This document shows positions 43,239 through 52,351 of a stretch of DNA of 64,000 nucleotides, in pieces. Numbering within the stretch: position 1 is the stretch's first letter; each line of letters begins with the position of its first letter. The stretch covers positions 1 through 64,000 of the forward strand of contig CALAEV010000025.1 of assembly GCA_937892525.1 (NCBI GenBank), written 5' to 3'. Under the pieces are notes generated by a model, which saw nothing but the letters and a program-made list of their open reading frames with translations, searched no databases and was not told the DNA's origin. The translations under genes and the position numbers were made by a program. This DNA is from an uncultured Clostridia bacterium (GTDB lineage: Bacteria; Bacillota; Clostridia; Oscillospirales; Acutalibacteraceae).

Positions 43239-43964
43239 TTGACAAAAATTGCGTTTGTAACAGGTGGGGCAAAGGGTATAGGCTCTGCTATTGTTAAAAG
43301 ATTTATAAAAGATGGATACAAGGTTGCATTTACCTATAATAATTCTAAAGACAAGGCACAGGCTCTTGTAGATGAATTGGGTGAAAACTGTAAGGCATAT
43401 AAGCTTGATATTACTGACAGTAACGCTGTGAATACTGTAATCGCAGATATTGAAAAAAGTTTTGGTGAGATTTATGTGCTTGTAAATAACGCAGGAATTG
43501 CCGAGCAATCACTTTTTACTGATATTACTGACGATATGTGGCACAAAATGATTGAAGCAAATCTTTCAGGTGCGTTTTATTGCTCACGTGCAGTGCTTAA
43601 ATATATGATTAATCGTAAGAACGGAAAAATCATAAATATTTCGTCAATATGGGGCGAAACAGGTGGCTCTTGCGAGGTGCATTATTCATCTGCAAAAGCA
43701 GGGCTTATCGGTATGACAAAAGCCCTTGCTAAAGAGGTAGGGCTTTCAGGGATTACTGTAAACTGTGTGTCACCAGGTGTTATTTTAACCGATATGACAA
43801 GCCATTTCGACGACGCTACAATGAACGAATTAAAAGAAGAAACTCCACTTAATAAAATTGGCACACCAGAGGATGTTGCAGGTGCAGTGGCATTTTTAGC
43901 ATCAACTGACGCAGATTTTATTACAGGTCAGGATTTAGCCGTTAATGGTGGAATGAATATATAA
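43239..43964 (+). CDS. short-chain dehydrogenase/reductase, FabG-like 3-oxoacyl-ACP reductase
   Basis: NAD(P)H-dependent reductase, 241 residues. The cofactor motif is TGGAKGIG, NNAG follows, and the catalytic Ser-Tyr-Lys set is in NISSIWGE and HYSSAKAG. The C-terminal DFITGQDLAVNGGMNI is typical of FabG. The start is the TTG at 43239, eight bases after AAAGGAG; the GTG at 43230 overlaps the binding site and the ATG at 43233 is out of frame and closes at once. It is isolated from other fatty-acid genes, so another ketone substrate is possible. Confidence 0.9.
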   Translation: MTKIAFVTGGAKGIGSAIVKRFIKDGYKVAFTYNNSKDKAQALVDELGENCKAYKLDITDSNAVNTVIADIEKSFGEIYVLVNNAGIAEQSLFTDITDDMWHKMIEANLSGAFYCSRAVLKYMINRKNGKIINISSIWGETGGSCEVHYSSAKAGLIGMTKALAKEVGLSGITVNCVSPGVILTDMTSHFDDATMNELKEETPLNKIGTPEDVAGAVAFLASTDADFITGQDLAVNGGMNI

Positions 43965-43996
43965 ATTGAAAGTGGAAAATGGAAAGATGAAAACGA

Positions 43997-44031
43997 AACC
44001 CCGACAGTTTTTGTCGGGGTTGTTTTTATTT
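43997..44031 (+). terminator. terminator after the SDR gene
   Basis: AACCCCGACA / TGTCGGGGTT (43997-44006 and 44012-44021) followed by GTTTTTATTTTTT, running into the convergent serine hydrolase gene. Confidence 0.9.
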
Positions 44032-45615
44032 TTTCTTAATTCCTTCAATGAATTTGCCGTAATGTTTTGGCTCGACAAGTGGTGGAAGAAGTTGAACAAA
44101 CTTTTTGAATACAGAGCAAACTGCCTTATTAGGAATCATCTGGTCAAAGAATCCGTCAAGAGTTGCAAGAATATCGCCAACATAAGGCGTACTTGACGGT
44201 GTCATTACAACCTTGTCGTTTCTTCTGAAATTAAATACCATGTTGCGTTTGCCTACGGTCTGAATAGGACGGATTGAAACAAGTAATGTTTCGTCATCTA
44301 TCCAACTTGCATTTGAGCAGACCTTGAATTCAATCTGACCTAATGTCATTGTTGAGTAACGGTAATGACCGTCCATACCAAGCATAATTTTGTTATGCTC
44401 GTTGCCCTCACTCCAACGGAAAGTACACTCTTCACCGTTGAAATCGAACTTAACCATATCAATATTACCTGCCTTGTCACTCATCATATATGTAACGGCA
44501 AGTGGTAACACGCTGACTTGAAAACCAACAAGATTAAGCAACAACTTTTTACGGAATTTAATATATCTGTCTGCAATTTCTTGCTCTTTTGGTGGGTGTA
44601 CGCTGAGTACTGGCGGTACAGTTTGAGTTGTTTCGATTTCGGTATCTTCGTCTGCCTCTTCAAACGCTTTAGGGAAGAAGTCAAAAATACCGTCAAGACC
44701 TGCTTGTTCTTCTGTAATTGACGAATTAACTACAACGACTGCGTTGTGTTGTGGGAATGCAATACCAAACTGTGAAAACATTCCGTCTGCACGGAAACCT
44801 CCCAAATGGTCAAGCCAGAAGCAATAGCCGTAACCATAAGATGAGTCAGTACCAGGTCTGTTATATTCGTTGTCAATCTGTTTTGAAGATGCAAGTTTTA
44901 CCCATTCCGCAGGAATAACCTGTTCGCCCTTATACTTACCATTTTTAAGGTAGCAAAGCATAAATTTTGCAAGGTCCTCAGTTTTAAGATAAAGTCCCCA
45001 GCCACCTGCTTCAATACCGTTACGGTCAGTTTCCCAGAAAGGAAAATCGATTCCCAACGGCTCAAAAAGTCGAGGACGTAAGTATTCGCGCATGCTCATT
45101 CCTGTAACTTTATTGATAATTGCAGAAAGCATAAAAATATTTTCGTTTATGTATAAGAATTTCTCGCCTGGTTCAAATACCCAAGGGGAGTTAATGAAAT
45201 CTTCAATCCAGTCAACCTTTGCTTTGTCAGACAAGAAACTTGGTTGTTTGCCAGATGACATTCTTAAAAGATTATGGACTGTAAGCTTCTCAAATCTATC
45301 GTCAGGATTTTTTGGTGCGTATTCAGGAAAGAAATCCAAAAGCTTATCGTCAAGTGAAATAAGCCCTTCACTAACTGCAAAACCGATTGCAGTTGCAGTA
45401 AAAGATTTACTTACTGAATACATAGAATGAGTGGTGTTTTTGTCAAATGGCTCGTTATACCATTCAACTGCCACTTTGCCGTTACGAATAACCATTAATG
45501 AATGATATTCAAGGCCTTTTTCTTCGGCATTCTTGAAAAAATCGTTTACAACCTTTGCAGAAACCCCTGCGCTCTGTGGAGTTTTTGCTCTTAATATGGC
45601 TTTAGTTGTTGCCAT
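44026..45615 (-). CDS. beta-lactamase-family serine hydrolase (class C / esterase-like)
   Basis: 529 residues, no signal peptide, hence cytosolic. The catalytic SxxK is S67-K70 (MYSVSKSF); the YxN tyrosine motif is YINEN; the KTG-box equivalent may be in DHLGGFRADG (HxG type). After the roughly 330-residue hydrolase domain comes a C-terminal domain of about 190 residues with an acidic linker (EEADEDTEIETT). Such proteins are usually esterases or D-amino-acid peptidases rather than beta-lactamases. It precedes a D,D-carboxypeptidase gene in the opposite reading order by 13 bases and may be cotranscribed with it. Confidence 0.85.
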   Translation of the reverse strand: MATTKAILRAKTPQSAGVSAKVVNDFFKNAEEKGLEYHSLMVIRNGKVAVEWYNEPFDKNTTHSMYSVSKSFTATAIGFAVSEGLISLDDKLLDFFPEYAPKNPDDRFEKLTVHNLLRMSSGKQPSFLSDKAKVDWIEDFINSPWVFEPGEKFLYINENIFMLSAIINKVTGMSMREYLRPRLFEPLGIDFPFWETDRNGIEAGGWGLYLKTEDLAKFMLCYLKNGKYKGEQVIPAEWVKLASSKQIDNEYNRPGTDSSYGYGYCFWLDHLGGFRADGMFSQFGIAFPQHNAVVVVNSSITEEQAGLDGIFDFFPKAFEEADEDTEIETTQTVPPVLSVHPPKEQEIADRYIKFRKKLLLNLVGFQVSVLPLAVTYMMSDKAGNIDMVKFDFNGEECTFRWSEGNEHNKIMLGMDGHYRYSTMTLGQIEFKVCSNASWIDDETLLVSIRPIQTVGKRNMVFNFRRNDKVVMTPSSTPYVGDILATLDGFFDQMIPNKAVCSVFKKFVQLLPPLVEPKHYGKFIEGIKKK

Positions 45616-45628
45616 AAAATCCCCTCCA

Positions 45629-46969
45629 TTATCCCTTAACCATTCTTATTTTCTTACGCTTTGCTCTTATGCGATTGCGACGGATTATAAGGAAAACATA
45701 TATAATCACAAGCAATACCAAAAGTGCAAAAAGTATTTTAAAAACAGTGCTTGAAAGCACGGTTTTAATTCCATCAAGAATTACAAGAATTATGCTACGG
45801 CTTACATTTTCACCTGCAACCAAATCAACAGTTGCAACAACGTCTTCACCGTAAAGGATTTCTGCTTTGCCTAACACATCACCTTTTTTAATAGGCGCTT
45901 TTACTACTTTTGGAGTTTCACTTTCAATAGGTCTTATTACAAGGCTACCTGACTCTGTGCCAGATGGCACAAGTGCTGACATCTCTTTTGCTGGGAGAAG
46001 TCGCAAATGGTCAATTTTCCAGTTGTATTTAACATCAACAACAGTTACAACATCAGTTGTGTTTGTAACCTTTGTAAGCACAATGTTTTTAAATGCCCAC
46101 TCATAGATTTTTTTACTGTCAGTAAATGCAACATTTTCTTCAACATTATCACCGTCAATGTCATACTGTGGCGCATTCATAACAATAAGCATATAGTTGT
46201 AGCCGTTTTTAGATGCAGTTGAAATAACACAATGACCAGCCATTGATGTTGTTCCTGTTTTTACACCTGAAATATATGGGTTGTAATAATCCTTATATGC
46301 AGGATTCATCATTTTGTTTGTGTTATTAAGGTATCTCACATAAGGGTATTTGTTAGTTGGAGCAATTTCGTGTCGAAGTGTGCTGGTAATCTCTTTGAAT
46401 GTAGGATTTTCTAACGCATATTTTGTGATTTTATAAAGGTCATAAGCAGTTGTAATGTTTCCACCATTTTCATCAAGACCGTGAGCGTTAATGAATTTTG
46501 TGTTTTCACAACCCAGCTTTTTAACAAAGTCGTTCATCATTACAACAAAGTTTTCAATACTTCCACCACCAATGTAGTCAGCAAGAATATTTGCAGCGTC
46601 AGCAGCAGATGGAATCATAAGAGCGTATAAAAGCTCTTTTACTGTAAGAGTTTCACCTGCAAGAATACCAACGGTTGCAGCATTCTGCTCATAAAGTCCG
46701 TTAAGAGACTCGCGTTTACAAGTGAGGGGAGTGTTTAAATCTTCACAATTTTCAAGTACAAGCATACAAGTAACGATTTTTGTAATTGATGCAGGTGCTG
46801 TTTTCTTGTCTGCATTTTTATCGAAAATAACAGTTTCACTATCAGTGTTAATAAGCAACACAACATCTGCTTCAGTTTCTAACAATGAGTTAAAAGATGC
46901 AGACGCACTGATTGCGAAAACTCCCATTAAAATTGATATGCAAATTAAAACTGAAATCAGTTTTTTCAA
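45629..46969 (-). CDS. D-alanyl-D-alanine carboxypeptidase (DacF/PBP5 type), altered SxN motif
   Basis: Low-molecular-weight penicillin-binding protein trimming cell-wall stem peptides. Signal peptide at residues 1-24; SxxK is S61-K64 (SITK); the third motif is SGVKTGTT. The second motif, normally SxN, reads SAAD at 121-124, the Asn replaced by Ala. A beta-rich C-terminal domain and a C-terminal membrane helix (FKILFALLVLLVIIYVFLII) with a basic tail follow. 446 residues. TTG start with GGGTGA upstream. The missing Asn may lower or change activity. Confidence 0.9.
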   Translation of the reverse strand: MKKLISVLICISILMGVFAISASASFNSLLETEADVVLLINTDSETVIFDKNADKKTAPASITKIVTCMLVLENCEDLNTPLTCKRESLNGLYEQNAATVGILAGETLTVKELLYALMIPSAADAANILADYIGGGSIENFVVMMNDFVKKLGCENTKFINAHGLDENGGNITTAYDLYKITKYALENPTFKEITSTLRHEIAPTNKYPYVRYLNNTNKMMNPAYKDYYNPYISGVKTGTTSMAGHCVISTASKNGYNYMLIVMNAPQYDIDGDNVEENVAFTDSKKIYEWAFKNIVLTKVTNTTDVVTVVDVKYNWKIDHLRLLPAKEMSALVPSGTESGSLVIRPIESETPKVVKAPIKKGDVLGKAEILYGEDVVATVDLVAGENVSRSIILVILDGIKTVLSSTVFKILFALLVLLVIIYVFLIIRRNRIRAKRKKIRMVKG

Positions 46970-47065
46970 AATAAATCACCCACTTGAAAAATCTTTACGA
47001 AAGTTATAAAATAAGTATATCACAATAAATTTTATTAGTCGATACAGAAAAGGAAATTTTTTGAA

Positions 47066-47755
47066 ATGATTTATATTACAGGAGATACTCACGGAGACCG
47101 TAAACGCCTTTCGCGATTCAATTTGCGACAGTTAAAAGAAGGCGATACATTGATTATATGTGGCGATTTCGGTTTTATGTGGAATGACACAAAGCAGGAA
47201 CGCGATTTTTTAATGAATTTAGGCAAGAGAAAATATAATATCTGTTTTATTGATGGTACTCACGAAAATTTTGATTTGCTGAATGGCTATGAAATAAGCC
47301 AGTGGAATGGTGGTAAGGTGCATAAGATTTACGGTAATCTTTATCACCTGATGCGTGGTCAGATATTCCAGATTGAAGGTCAGCGAATATTCACTATGGG
47401 TGGTGGCGAAAGCTCTGACATTGATATAAGAAAAGATGTTGATGCCTGGTCAAAAGACGAAATCCCTACTCAAGAAGAACTTTTGGAGGGTGCTGAAAAT
47501 CTTGAAGTGGCAGGGTATGATATTGATATGATTATCACTCACGAGCCTCCACTTAAGGTAAAAAGCTTTTTGAATCTTAACGATACTGCAAGTTATCGTG
47601 TAACTGCTCTTAATGCGTATTTTGAGGAGCTTTCAGGTGGATGCAAATTTAGAAAATGGTATTTCGGCTCACTTCATATTGATAAATACATTTCAAAAAC
47701 TCACCGTGCTGTATTTAAAGATATTGTAAACAGCGAAACAGGGGAGAAAATATAA
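47066..47755 (+). CDS. calcineurin-like metallophosphoesterase
   Basis: 229 residues, cytosolic. Dimetal-site motifs in order: GDTHGD, CGDFGF, GTHENFD (the usual GNH(D/E) reads GTHE), IITHEPP, and a last His-containing GSLHIDKY. Substrate unknown; small members of this kind act on phosphoesters or nucleotides. The Thr replacing Asn in the GNHE motif is notable, since Asn is a metal ligand. It is a single gene with a terminator. Confidence 0.82.
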   Translation: MIYITGDTHGDRKRLSRFNLRQLKEGDTLIICGDFGFMWNDTKQERDFLMNLGKRKYNICFIDGTHENFDLLNGYEISQWNGGKVHKIYGNLYHLMRGQIFQIEGQRIFTMGGGESSDIDIRKDVDAWSKDEIPTQEELLEGAENLEVAGYDIDMIITHEPPLKVKSFLNLNDTASYRVTALNAYFEELSGGCKFRKWYFGSLHIDKYISKTHRAVFKDIVNSETGEKI

Positions 47756-47761
47756 AAAACG

Positions 47762-47797
47762 AAAAAAGGCAGTTCATGATGAACTGCCTTCTTTTTT
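47762..47797. terminator. bidirectional terminator
   Basis: A6-GGCAGTTC / GAACTGCC (47768-47775 and 47781-47788) then TTCTTTTTT; between the convergent metallophosphoesterase and GH30 genes. Confidence 0.9.
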
Positions 47798-49397
47798 AGT
47801 TCTTTTCAGTTTGTGTTTCTGTTTGGCTGAATGAGTCATTCTGGAAAACTATTGTCATAATGCTCTTTTCGGGTAGTTCGATTTCTGCAATTTCGCCCTC
47901 ATAAGTCTGTTGTATTTGCATTTCTTGTGTTGTTGTGAAAACACTCATATACTCGGCATTAACCTTAAATTCAAGATTTCTGCTAACACCCTCATTTACT
48001 ACAACCGTAACGATTTTATTATCCGGAGTAAGATATGAAACGCAGTTTACGCCATATTTCATTAGTGTAATGTTTTCTGCGCCGTCTTTTTCTTCAACAG
48101 TTTTTATTACATCGTTAATATTCTTTTCAGTTGAGATTTTAACGCTATCTTTTGGAATGAACTTACTGAAATGAGCAACTGCATAATATCTCATAGCAAT
48201 TTCATATTCGCTGAAATCACTATTTGCGGCAAGAAGTCCGTCAGAGTATTTTTTGCCATCTTCACCAATGCCGATTCCGTTAACACCTACCCATGCAGTC
48301 CACGAGTTAATGTTGCTGTAATTTAGGTCATTTGCCATAACTCGAGCCTGACGCAGAGCACCGTCAATTGAGTCAATAGGTGAGGTGCAAGGAAGATGAC
48401 ACCATTCTGACATTTCAACAGGCATATCGTCAACATTTTCTTTAATCCAGTTGCCAAGACCAATTTTGTTGTTTACCAAATCGTCTGACCAATAGCTGTG
48501 ATATGACAATGTGCCTAAATATGGACGGATTTCAGGGTCTTTATAAAGATAATCAAACCACTCGTAAAGTCTGTGACCGATTTCGCCTGACTCAGGACCT
48601 GCAAGTTTGATATCAAGATTTTTCTCTTTGATTTCTTTAACAACTGCTTTATATACTGCGTAAATATCTTCTGAATTGTAGAAGCAACCTTCCTGACTTT
48701 GATTTACACTTGCAACGCCCCAAGACCAGTTTGGCTCGTTAATAGGGCTTATATATTTAACAGGCACACCTTTGTTGATAAAATATTCAGCGATTGTAAC
48801 AAGGTATTCTGCATAAGCTTCATATTTTTCAGGTGCAATATTGCTAACCCACCAGTTTTCGTTGCCGTATGCTTTGCCATTAAGAGTCATTGAGTAGTGT
48901 GGTGAGTTTGCAAAAAGCACAACTGTATCAATACAACCGTAAGAAAGACAAAGGTCTAAAAAGTCTTGTGCCGCTTTGTCACGAGTGAAGTCGTACTGGA
49001 ATTCACCGGTTTCTTCGTTATACACATAAAAGCTTTCGGTCTGACGCCAAGGGTCTGTGATTTTTGTTTCAGGATTATCTTTAGACCCAGCACCGATATT
49101 ATAACGGTAAATGTTAAGTCCTAATCCCTCTTTACTGTAAAGAAGTTTTGCAACTTCTTCGGCATTTTCGCTATTACCTGCAATTTGTGACCACCAACAA
49201 GCCGACGCACCAAAACCATCAAGGATTTCACCTTTTTCATTTGCGTCAATAGTGAGTTTTACATCGGCAGTTTGAGATTTTTCTATGTACCAGTCAGTAT
49301 TATAGAAAATCTTTTCATAAAATACGCCTAACACAGTAATTGTAACTGCAAGAAGTACTGCAATTATAGGGATTATGATTTTTAATGCCTTTTTCAT
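47796..49397 (-). CDS. glycoside hydrolase family 30-like enzyme, membrane-anchored
   Basis: 533 residues, secreted or anchored by an N-terminal hydrophobic helix (KIIIPIIAVLLAVTITVLGV). The GH30 fold is marked by ILDGFGASACWW, NIYRYNIGAGS, the acid/base Glu in SPINEPNWSWG and the nucleophile Glu in VEMSEWCHL. The C-terminal beta domain is present (SVFTTTQEMQIQQTYEG). Likely acts on beta-1,6- or related linkages of plant or host glycans; exact specificity unknown. The ATG at 49397 has GAGGAG upstream; the longer frame runs into a terminator. Confidence 0.88.
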   Translation of the reverse strand: MKKALKIIIPIIAVLLAVTITVLGVFYEKIFYNTDWYIEKSQTADVKLTIDANEKGEILDGFGASACWWSQIAGNSENAEEVAKLLYSKEGLGLNIYRYNIGAGSKDNPETKITDPWRQTESFYVYNEETGEFQYDFTRDKAAQDFLDLCLSYGCIDTVVLFANSPHYSMTLNGKAYGNENWWVSNIAPEKYEAYAEYLVTIAEYFINKGVPVKYISPINEPNWSWGVASVNQSQEGCFYNSEDIYAVYKAVVKEIKEKNLDIKLAGPESGEIGHRLYEWFDYLYKDPEIRPYLGTLSYHSYWSDDLVNNKIGLGNWIKENVDDMPVEMSEWCHLPCTSPIDSIDGALRQARVMANDLNYSNINSWTAWVGVNGIGIGEDGKKYSDGLLAANSDFSEYEIAMRYYAVAHFSKFIPKDSVKISTEKNINDVIKTVEEKDGAENITLMKYGVNCVSYLTPDNKIVTVVVNEGVSRNLEFKVNAEYMSVFTTTQEMQIQQTYEGEIAEIELPEKSIMTIVFQNDSFSQTETQTEKN

Positions 49398-49411
49398 AGT
49401 ATTCTCCTCAA

Positions 49412-49440
49412 ATAAAAAGGTGGTGGGTAACCCCACCACC
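49412..49440 (-). terminator. terminator after hpf
   Basis: GGTGGTGGG / CCCACCACC (49419-49427 and 49432-49440), four-base loop, then five T on the minus strand. Confidence 0.85.
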
Positions 49441-49452
49441 GAAGTTTACCGT

Positions 49453-49977
49453 TTATTCAAAATCCGGCTCGATTACACCGTAGCCACCGTCGTTTCTTTT
49501 ATAAACAACGCAGATGTCATCAGTTTCAGCGTTACGGAACATATAGAACATGTGCCCTAAAAGTTCCATTTGTAAAATTGCCTCTTCAACAGATTCAGGC
49601 TTCAACACAACTGTTTTTGTTCTTACAACATCAAATTCTTCTTCATCAAAGTCGTCTGTAACAAAAACATCGTCAAAAGAAACGTCACGAAGTTTTTTCT
49701 CAATGCGAGTTTTGTTCTTTCTTATCTGGCGAACAAGTGAGTCAACGCACATATCAAGAGCATCTTCTAAATCACTACTGCGTTCTTGTGCACGGAAAAT
49801 CATACTCTTTTTTGTAAGAGTAATTTCACAGATTTTGTCGTTCTTTTCAACAGTTGCAGTGATTTTAGCCGTTGCGTCAGGTCCAAAGAATTTCTCAACC
49901 TTACGAAGTTTTTCTTCTGCTCTGTTCTTAAAATCTTCTCTTGGGGTGCATTTACGTCCGATAATAGTAATGTTCAC
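49453..49977 (-). CDS. hpf: ribosome hibernation promoting factor, long form
   Basis: 174 residues. The N-terminal ribosome-binding domain (MNITIIGRKCTP, AEEKLRKVEKFFGP, MIFRAQERSSDLEDALD) and the C-terminal dimerisation domain (VVRTKTVVLKPESVEEAI and MELLGHMFYMFRNAETD) are both present, typical of Firmicutes long HPF that forms 100S ribosomes. GTG start with AGGAG eight bases upstream. The leader holds a hairpin GAGCAAA / TTTGCTC (50030-50046) near the predicted transcript start. Confidence 0.95.
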   Translation of the reverse strand: MNITIIGRKCTPREDFKNRAEEKLRKVEKFFGPDATAKITATVEKNDKICEITLTKKSMIFRAQERSSDLEDALDMCVDSLVRQIRKNKTRIEKKLRDVSFDDVFVTDDFDEEEFDVVRTKTVVLKPESVEEAILQMELLGHMFYMFRNAETDDICVVYKRNDGGYGVIEPDFE

Positions 49978-50052
49978 AACGACATCTCCTTTGTATAAGG
50001 TCAGTCTATGCTCACCTTATTAAATTTTCGAGCAAAACCTTTGCTCACCACC

Positions 50053-50081
50053 ATTGTAGCATATATGCACAGAAAAATAAA
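50053..50081 (-). promoter_or_regulatory. promoter of hpf
   Basis: On the minus strand TTTATT (50081-50076), 17-base spacer, TACAAT (50058-50053) with TGC extended -10. Confidence 0.6.
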
Positions 50082-50108
50082 GAGTTTTTATGAATTTTTA
50101 TTTATTTT

Positions 50109-50951
50109 TTACAATATGGCAGTTGCGTGACGTGTCACATGGCAGCCAACATTTACTGCAACAGGGAGTCCTGCAATATGTGTAGGAGCAGTTTCAATGT
50201 TTACTGCAAGGGCAGTTGTGTTACCACCAAACCCTTGTGGACCAATATTTGTTTTGTTTATTTGTTCAAGAAGTTCTTTTTCCATTTCCATATAAAATGG
50301 GTTTGAATTTCTTTTATCAGTATCGCGACAAAGCGCCAATTTTGAAAGGTATGCACAATGTTCAAAATCCCCACCGATACCTACACCTAATACGATAGGT
50401 GGGCAAGGATTTCCCCCTGCAATTTTTACTGTTTCAACAACAAAGGCTATAATATCTTCTTTTGTGGCAGATGGTGTGAACATTTTTATTCTGCTCATAT
50501 TTTCGCTACCAAACCCCTTTGGTGCAACGGTAAGTTTAATATTTTCACCTGACACAATTCTTGTATGGATAACGGCAGGGGTATTATCATTTGTGTTTAC
50601 ACGGTCAAGTGGGTCTTTTACTATTGATTTTCTTAAAAGTCCGTCAACATAACCCTGACGCACACCTTCGTTGACAGCATCTTCAAAATCACCACCAACA
50701 ATGTGCACATCTTGTCCGATTTCGGCAAAAATTACTGCCATACCTGTATCCTGACAAATAGGAATATTAAGCTCTTTTGCACAATCAAGGTTATTAAGTA
50801 AGTCATTCATAACGCTTTTTGGCAAGTCTTTTTCTTCGGATTCGTAACCGTTTTTGATTCGACAAACCAAATCGTTAGGTAAGATTTTATTTGCTTTAAT
50901 ACACAACTCTTTAATCGTGTCAGTAATTTGTGAACATAAAATTTCTTTCAT
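50109..50951 (-). CDS. class I fumarate hydratase/L-tartrate dehydratase alpha subunit
   Basis: 280 residues, iron-sulfur hydro-lyase subunit. Three cysteines that can ligate a [4Fe-4S] cluster are in PICQDTGMA, GDFEHCAYL and NVGCHVTRH. TTSRNSN-type signature is read as RDTDKRNSNPFY here; NIGPQGFGG follows. The ATG at 50951 has AGG nine bases upstream; a TTG at 50960 is less likely. The beta subunit normally follows directly; here the next gene is hpf with its own promoter, so the partner must lie outside this window or be lost. Confidence 0.88.
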   Translation of the reverse strand: MKEILCSQITDTIKELCIKANKILPNDLVCRIKNGYESEEKDLPKSVMNDLLNNLDCAKELNIPICQDTGMAVIFAEIGQDVHIVGGDFEDAVNEGVRQGYVDGLLRKSIVKDPLDRVNTNDNTPAVIHTRIVSGENIKLTVAPKGFGSENMSRIKMFTPSATKEDIIAFVVETVKIAGGNPCPPIVLGVGIGGDFEHCAYLSKLALCRDTDKRNSNPFYMEMEKELLEQINKTNIGPQGFGGNTTALAVNIETAPTHIAGLPVAVNVGCHVTRHATAIL

Positions 50952-50995
50952 ATTTATCAACCTAAAACTAAAGGGCAGATAAACTGCCCTTGAAT

Positions 50996-51445
50996 TTACT
51001 TACTACCTCTGCGATAACCGTTACTGCGAGTGCCACGCTTTGTTGCGTTGCGATTTAAGTCGCTGAATTTGTCTTCGCTTTGGGTTTTGAATTTAGCCAT
51101 CATATCTTCAAAAGACATAGGAGCGTTCTGCTCTTCGCGAGGTGCACCTTTCCAGCCTTTATTAGTGTTTTTGCTTTGTGGTTTTGGCTTTCGTTCAGTT
51201 TTTTCAGGCTTTGGTAATGCTTTTTTTATTGAAAGACTTACCTTGCCCTTTTCGTTAATTTCAATAACCTTAACCTTAACTTTGTCACCCTCAGACAAAT
51301 GCTCATTAATGTTACTTACATATTCAGCCGCAACCTCGGAAATATGTACCATACCTGTTGTGCCGTTGTCAAGTTTTACAAAAGCACCAAAATTTGTTAA
51401 CCCCGTAACCGTTCCTTCATAAACGGTATCCATGTCAAGTTGCAT
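50996..51445 (-). CDS. yabR: S1 domain RNA-binding protein (YabR-like)
   Basis: 149 residues. Residues 5-75 form an S1 domain (VYEGTVTGLTNFGAFVKLD, GMVHISEVA, KVKVIEINEKGKVSLSIK). The tail is basic and low-complexity, ending RGTRSNGYRRGSK, suiting RNA binding. The order yabP-yabQ-divIC-yabR matches Bacillus, which supports the name. Probably ribosome- or mRNA-associated; exact role not known. Confidence 0.85.
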   Translation of the reverse strand: MQLDMDTVYEGTVTGLTNFGAFVKLDNGTTGMVHISEVAAEYVSNINEHLSEGDKVKVKVIEINEKGKVSLSIKKALPKPEKTERKPKPQSKNTNKGWKGAPREEQNAPMSFEDMMAKFKTQSEDKFSDLNRNATKRGTRSNGYRRGSK

Positions 51446-51479
51446 AGATTAGAAAATCCCCCTAAAAATCCTTAAAGCT

Positions 51480-51800
51480 TTACGCACCCGGTGTAATGTC
51501 ATAGAACACTTTTTCGTTAGGCATAACAAAGCCTAATTTTTCACGAGCAACCTGTTCCATATAAGCACCCTTGTCGTCATTATCAACAATTGCCTGAAGA
51601 CGATTATTGTCAGTCACAATTTGCTCATACTCGGTGTCTAACTGTTCTAAAACTTCTTTACGGTCGCGGATTTCAAGCTGCAAGTCGATTATGGTAATAA
51701 TAAAGTAACCCACTACAAGAACAAGTGCAAGAGTAAGAATAAAACTTTTGCTTTGTTTTTTCTTTTTAGCAGGTGCTTTAGCCTTTGTTGCCATAATCAT
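51480..51800 (-). CDS. divIC: septum formation initiator DivIC/FtsB family protein
   Basis: 106 residues. A lysine-rich cytoplasmic N-terminus (KAKAPAKKKKQSK), one membrane helix (FILTLALVLVVGYFIITII) and a coiled coil (LEIRDRKEVLEQLDTEYEQI) leading to the conserved YMEQVAREKLGFVMPNEKVF. Part of the divisome with FtsL and DivIB. Its start overlaps the yabQ stop as ATGA; a second ATG two codons later is an alternative. Confidence 0.9.
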   Translation of the reverse strand: MIMATKAKAPAKKKKQSKSFILTLALVLVVGYFIITIIDLQLEIRDRKEVLEQLDTEYEQIVTDNNRLQAIVDNDDKGAYMEQVAREKLGFVMPNEKVFYDITPGA

Positions 51801-52351
51801 TCCTCACCTTCCTTGAATTCGCGCTTTGCCGGATGTTGCTTTTTTACAAATAAATTATACAACAACAGTTTGTTTACTTTCAAGAGGAATTTTGATTTAT
51901 TTTTGATGTTTTTCGTATTTTTTCGACTTTTCAAAGACAACTTGTTGAATAAAATCCTTAATTTACCAAAAACAAATCTAAATGGATAAGAAATCACATT
52001 GAAAACAGACTTGATAATTCTTTTTACAAATAAAATAAGCTTTTCGCTGAATGAAAATATAATTGCCCCTAATGAGAAGTAATATACAAAAAAACCTGCT
52101 AAACTACCAAGTAATAAATAAAAACGGATTTCACCCTCGTTTACGGTAAGACAGAATAGCATAAGGGCAAAGCAGAGAAAAATACAATAAAGAATATCTG
52201 AAATCACCGTTGCAACCTTGCCTTTGCTTATGCTTATTCTCACAATACGGAACAAATCGTAAAAAATGCCCATAATAAAGCCGAAACCAAGAGAAAACAG
52301 AAAATTTTTGGTTTGTGTAGCTAAACTTAACCCATAAAGATAATCCGTCAT
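51797..52351 (-). CDS. yabQ: sporulation membrane protein YabQ
   Basis: 184 residues, about four to five membrane helices in the first 110 residues (FLFSLGFGFIMGIFYDLFRI is the typical YabQ start) and a basic tail. Needed for cortex formation in Bacillus and located in the outer forespore membrane. Coupled to yabP and divIC by ATGA overlaps. Confidence 0.87.
   Translation of the reverse strand: MTDYLYGLSLATQTKNFLFSLGFGFIMGIFYDLFRIVRISISKGKVATVISDILYCIFLCFALMLFCLTVNEGEIRFYLLLGSLAGFFVYYFSLGAIIFSFSEKLILFVKRIIKSVFNVISYPFRFVFGKLRILFNKLSLKSRKNTKNIKNKSKFLLKVNKLLLYNLFVKKQHPAKREFKEGEE

Noticed and set aside
49550..50023. 157-codon plus-strand frame
   Set aside because: Antisense to hpf; Ser/Phe-rich low-complexity translation typical of shadow frames.
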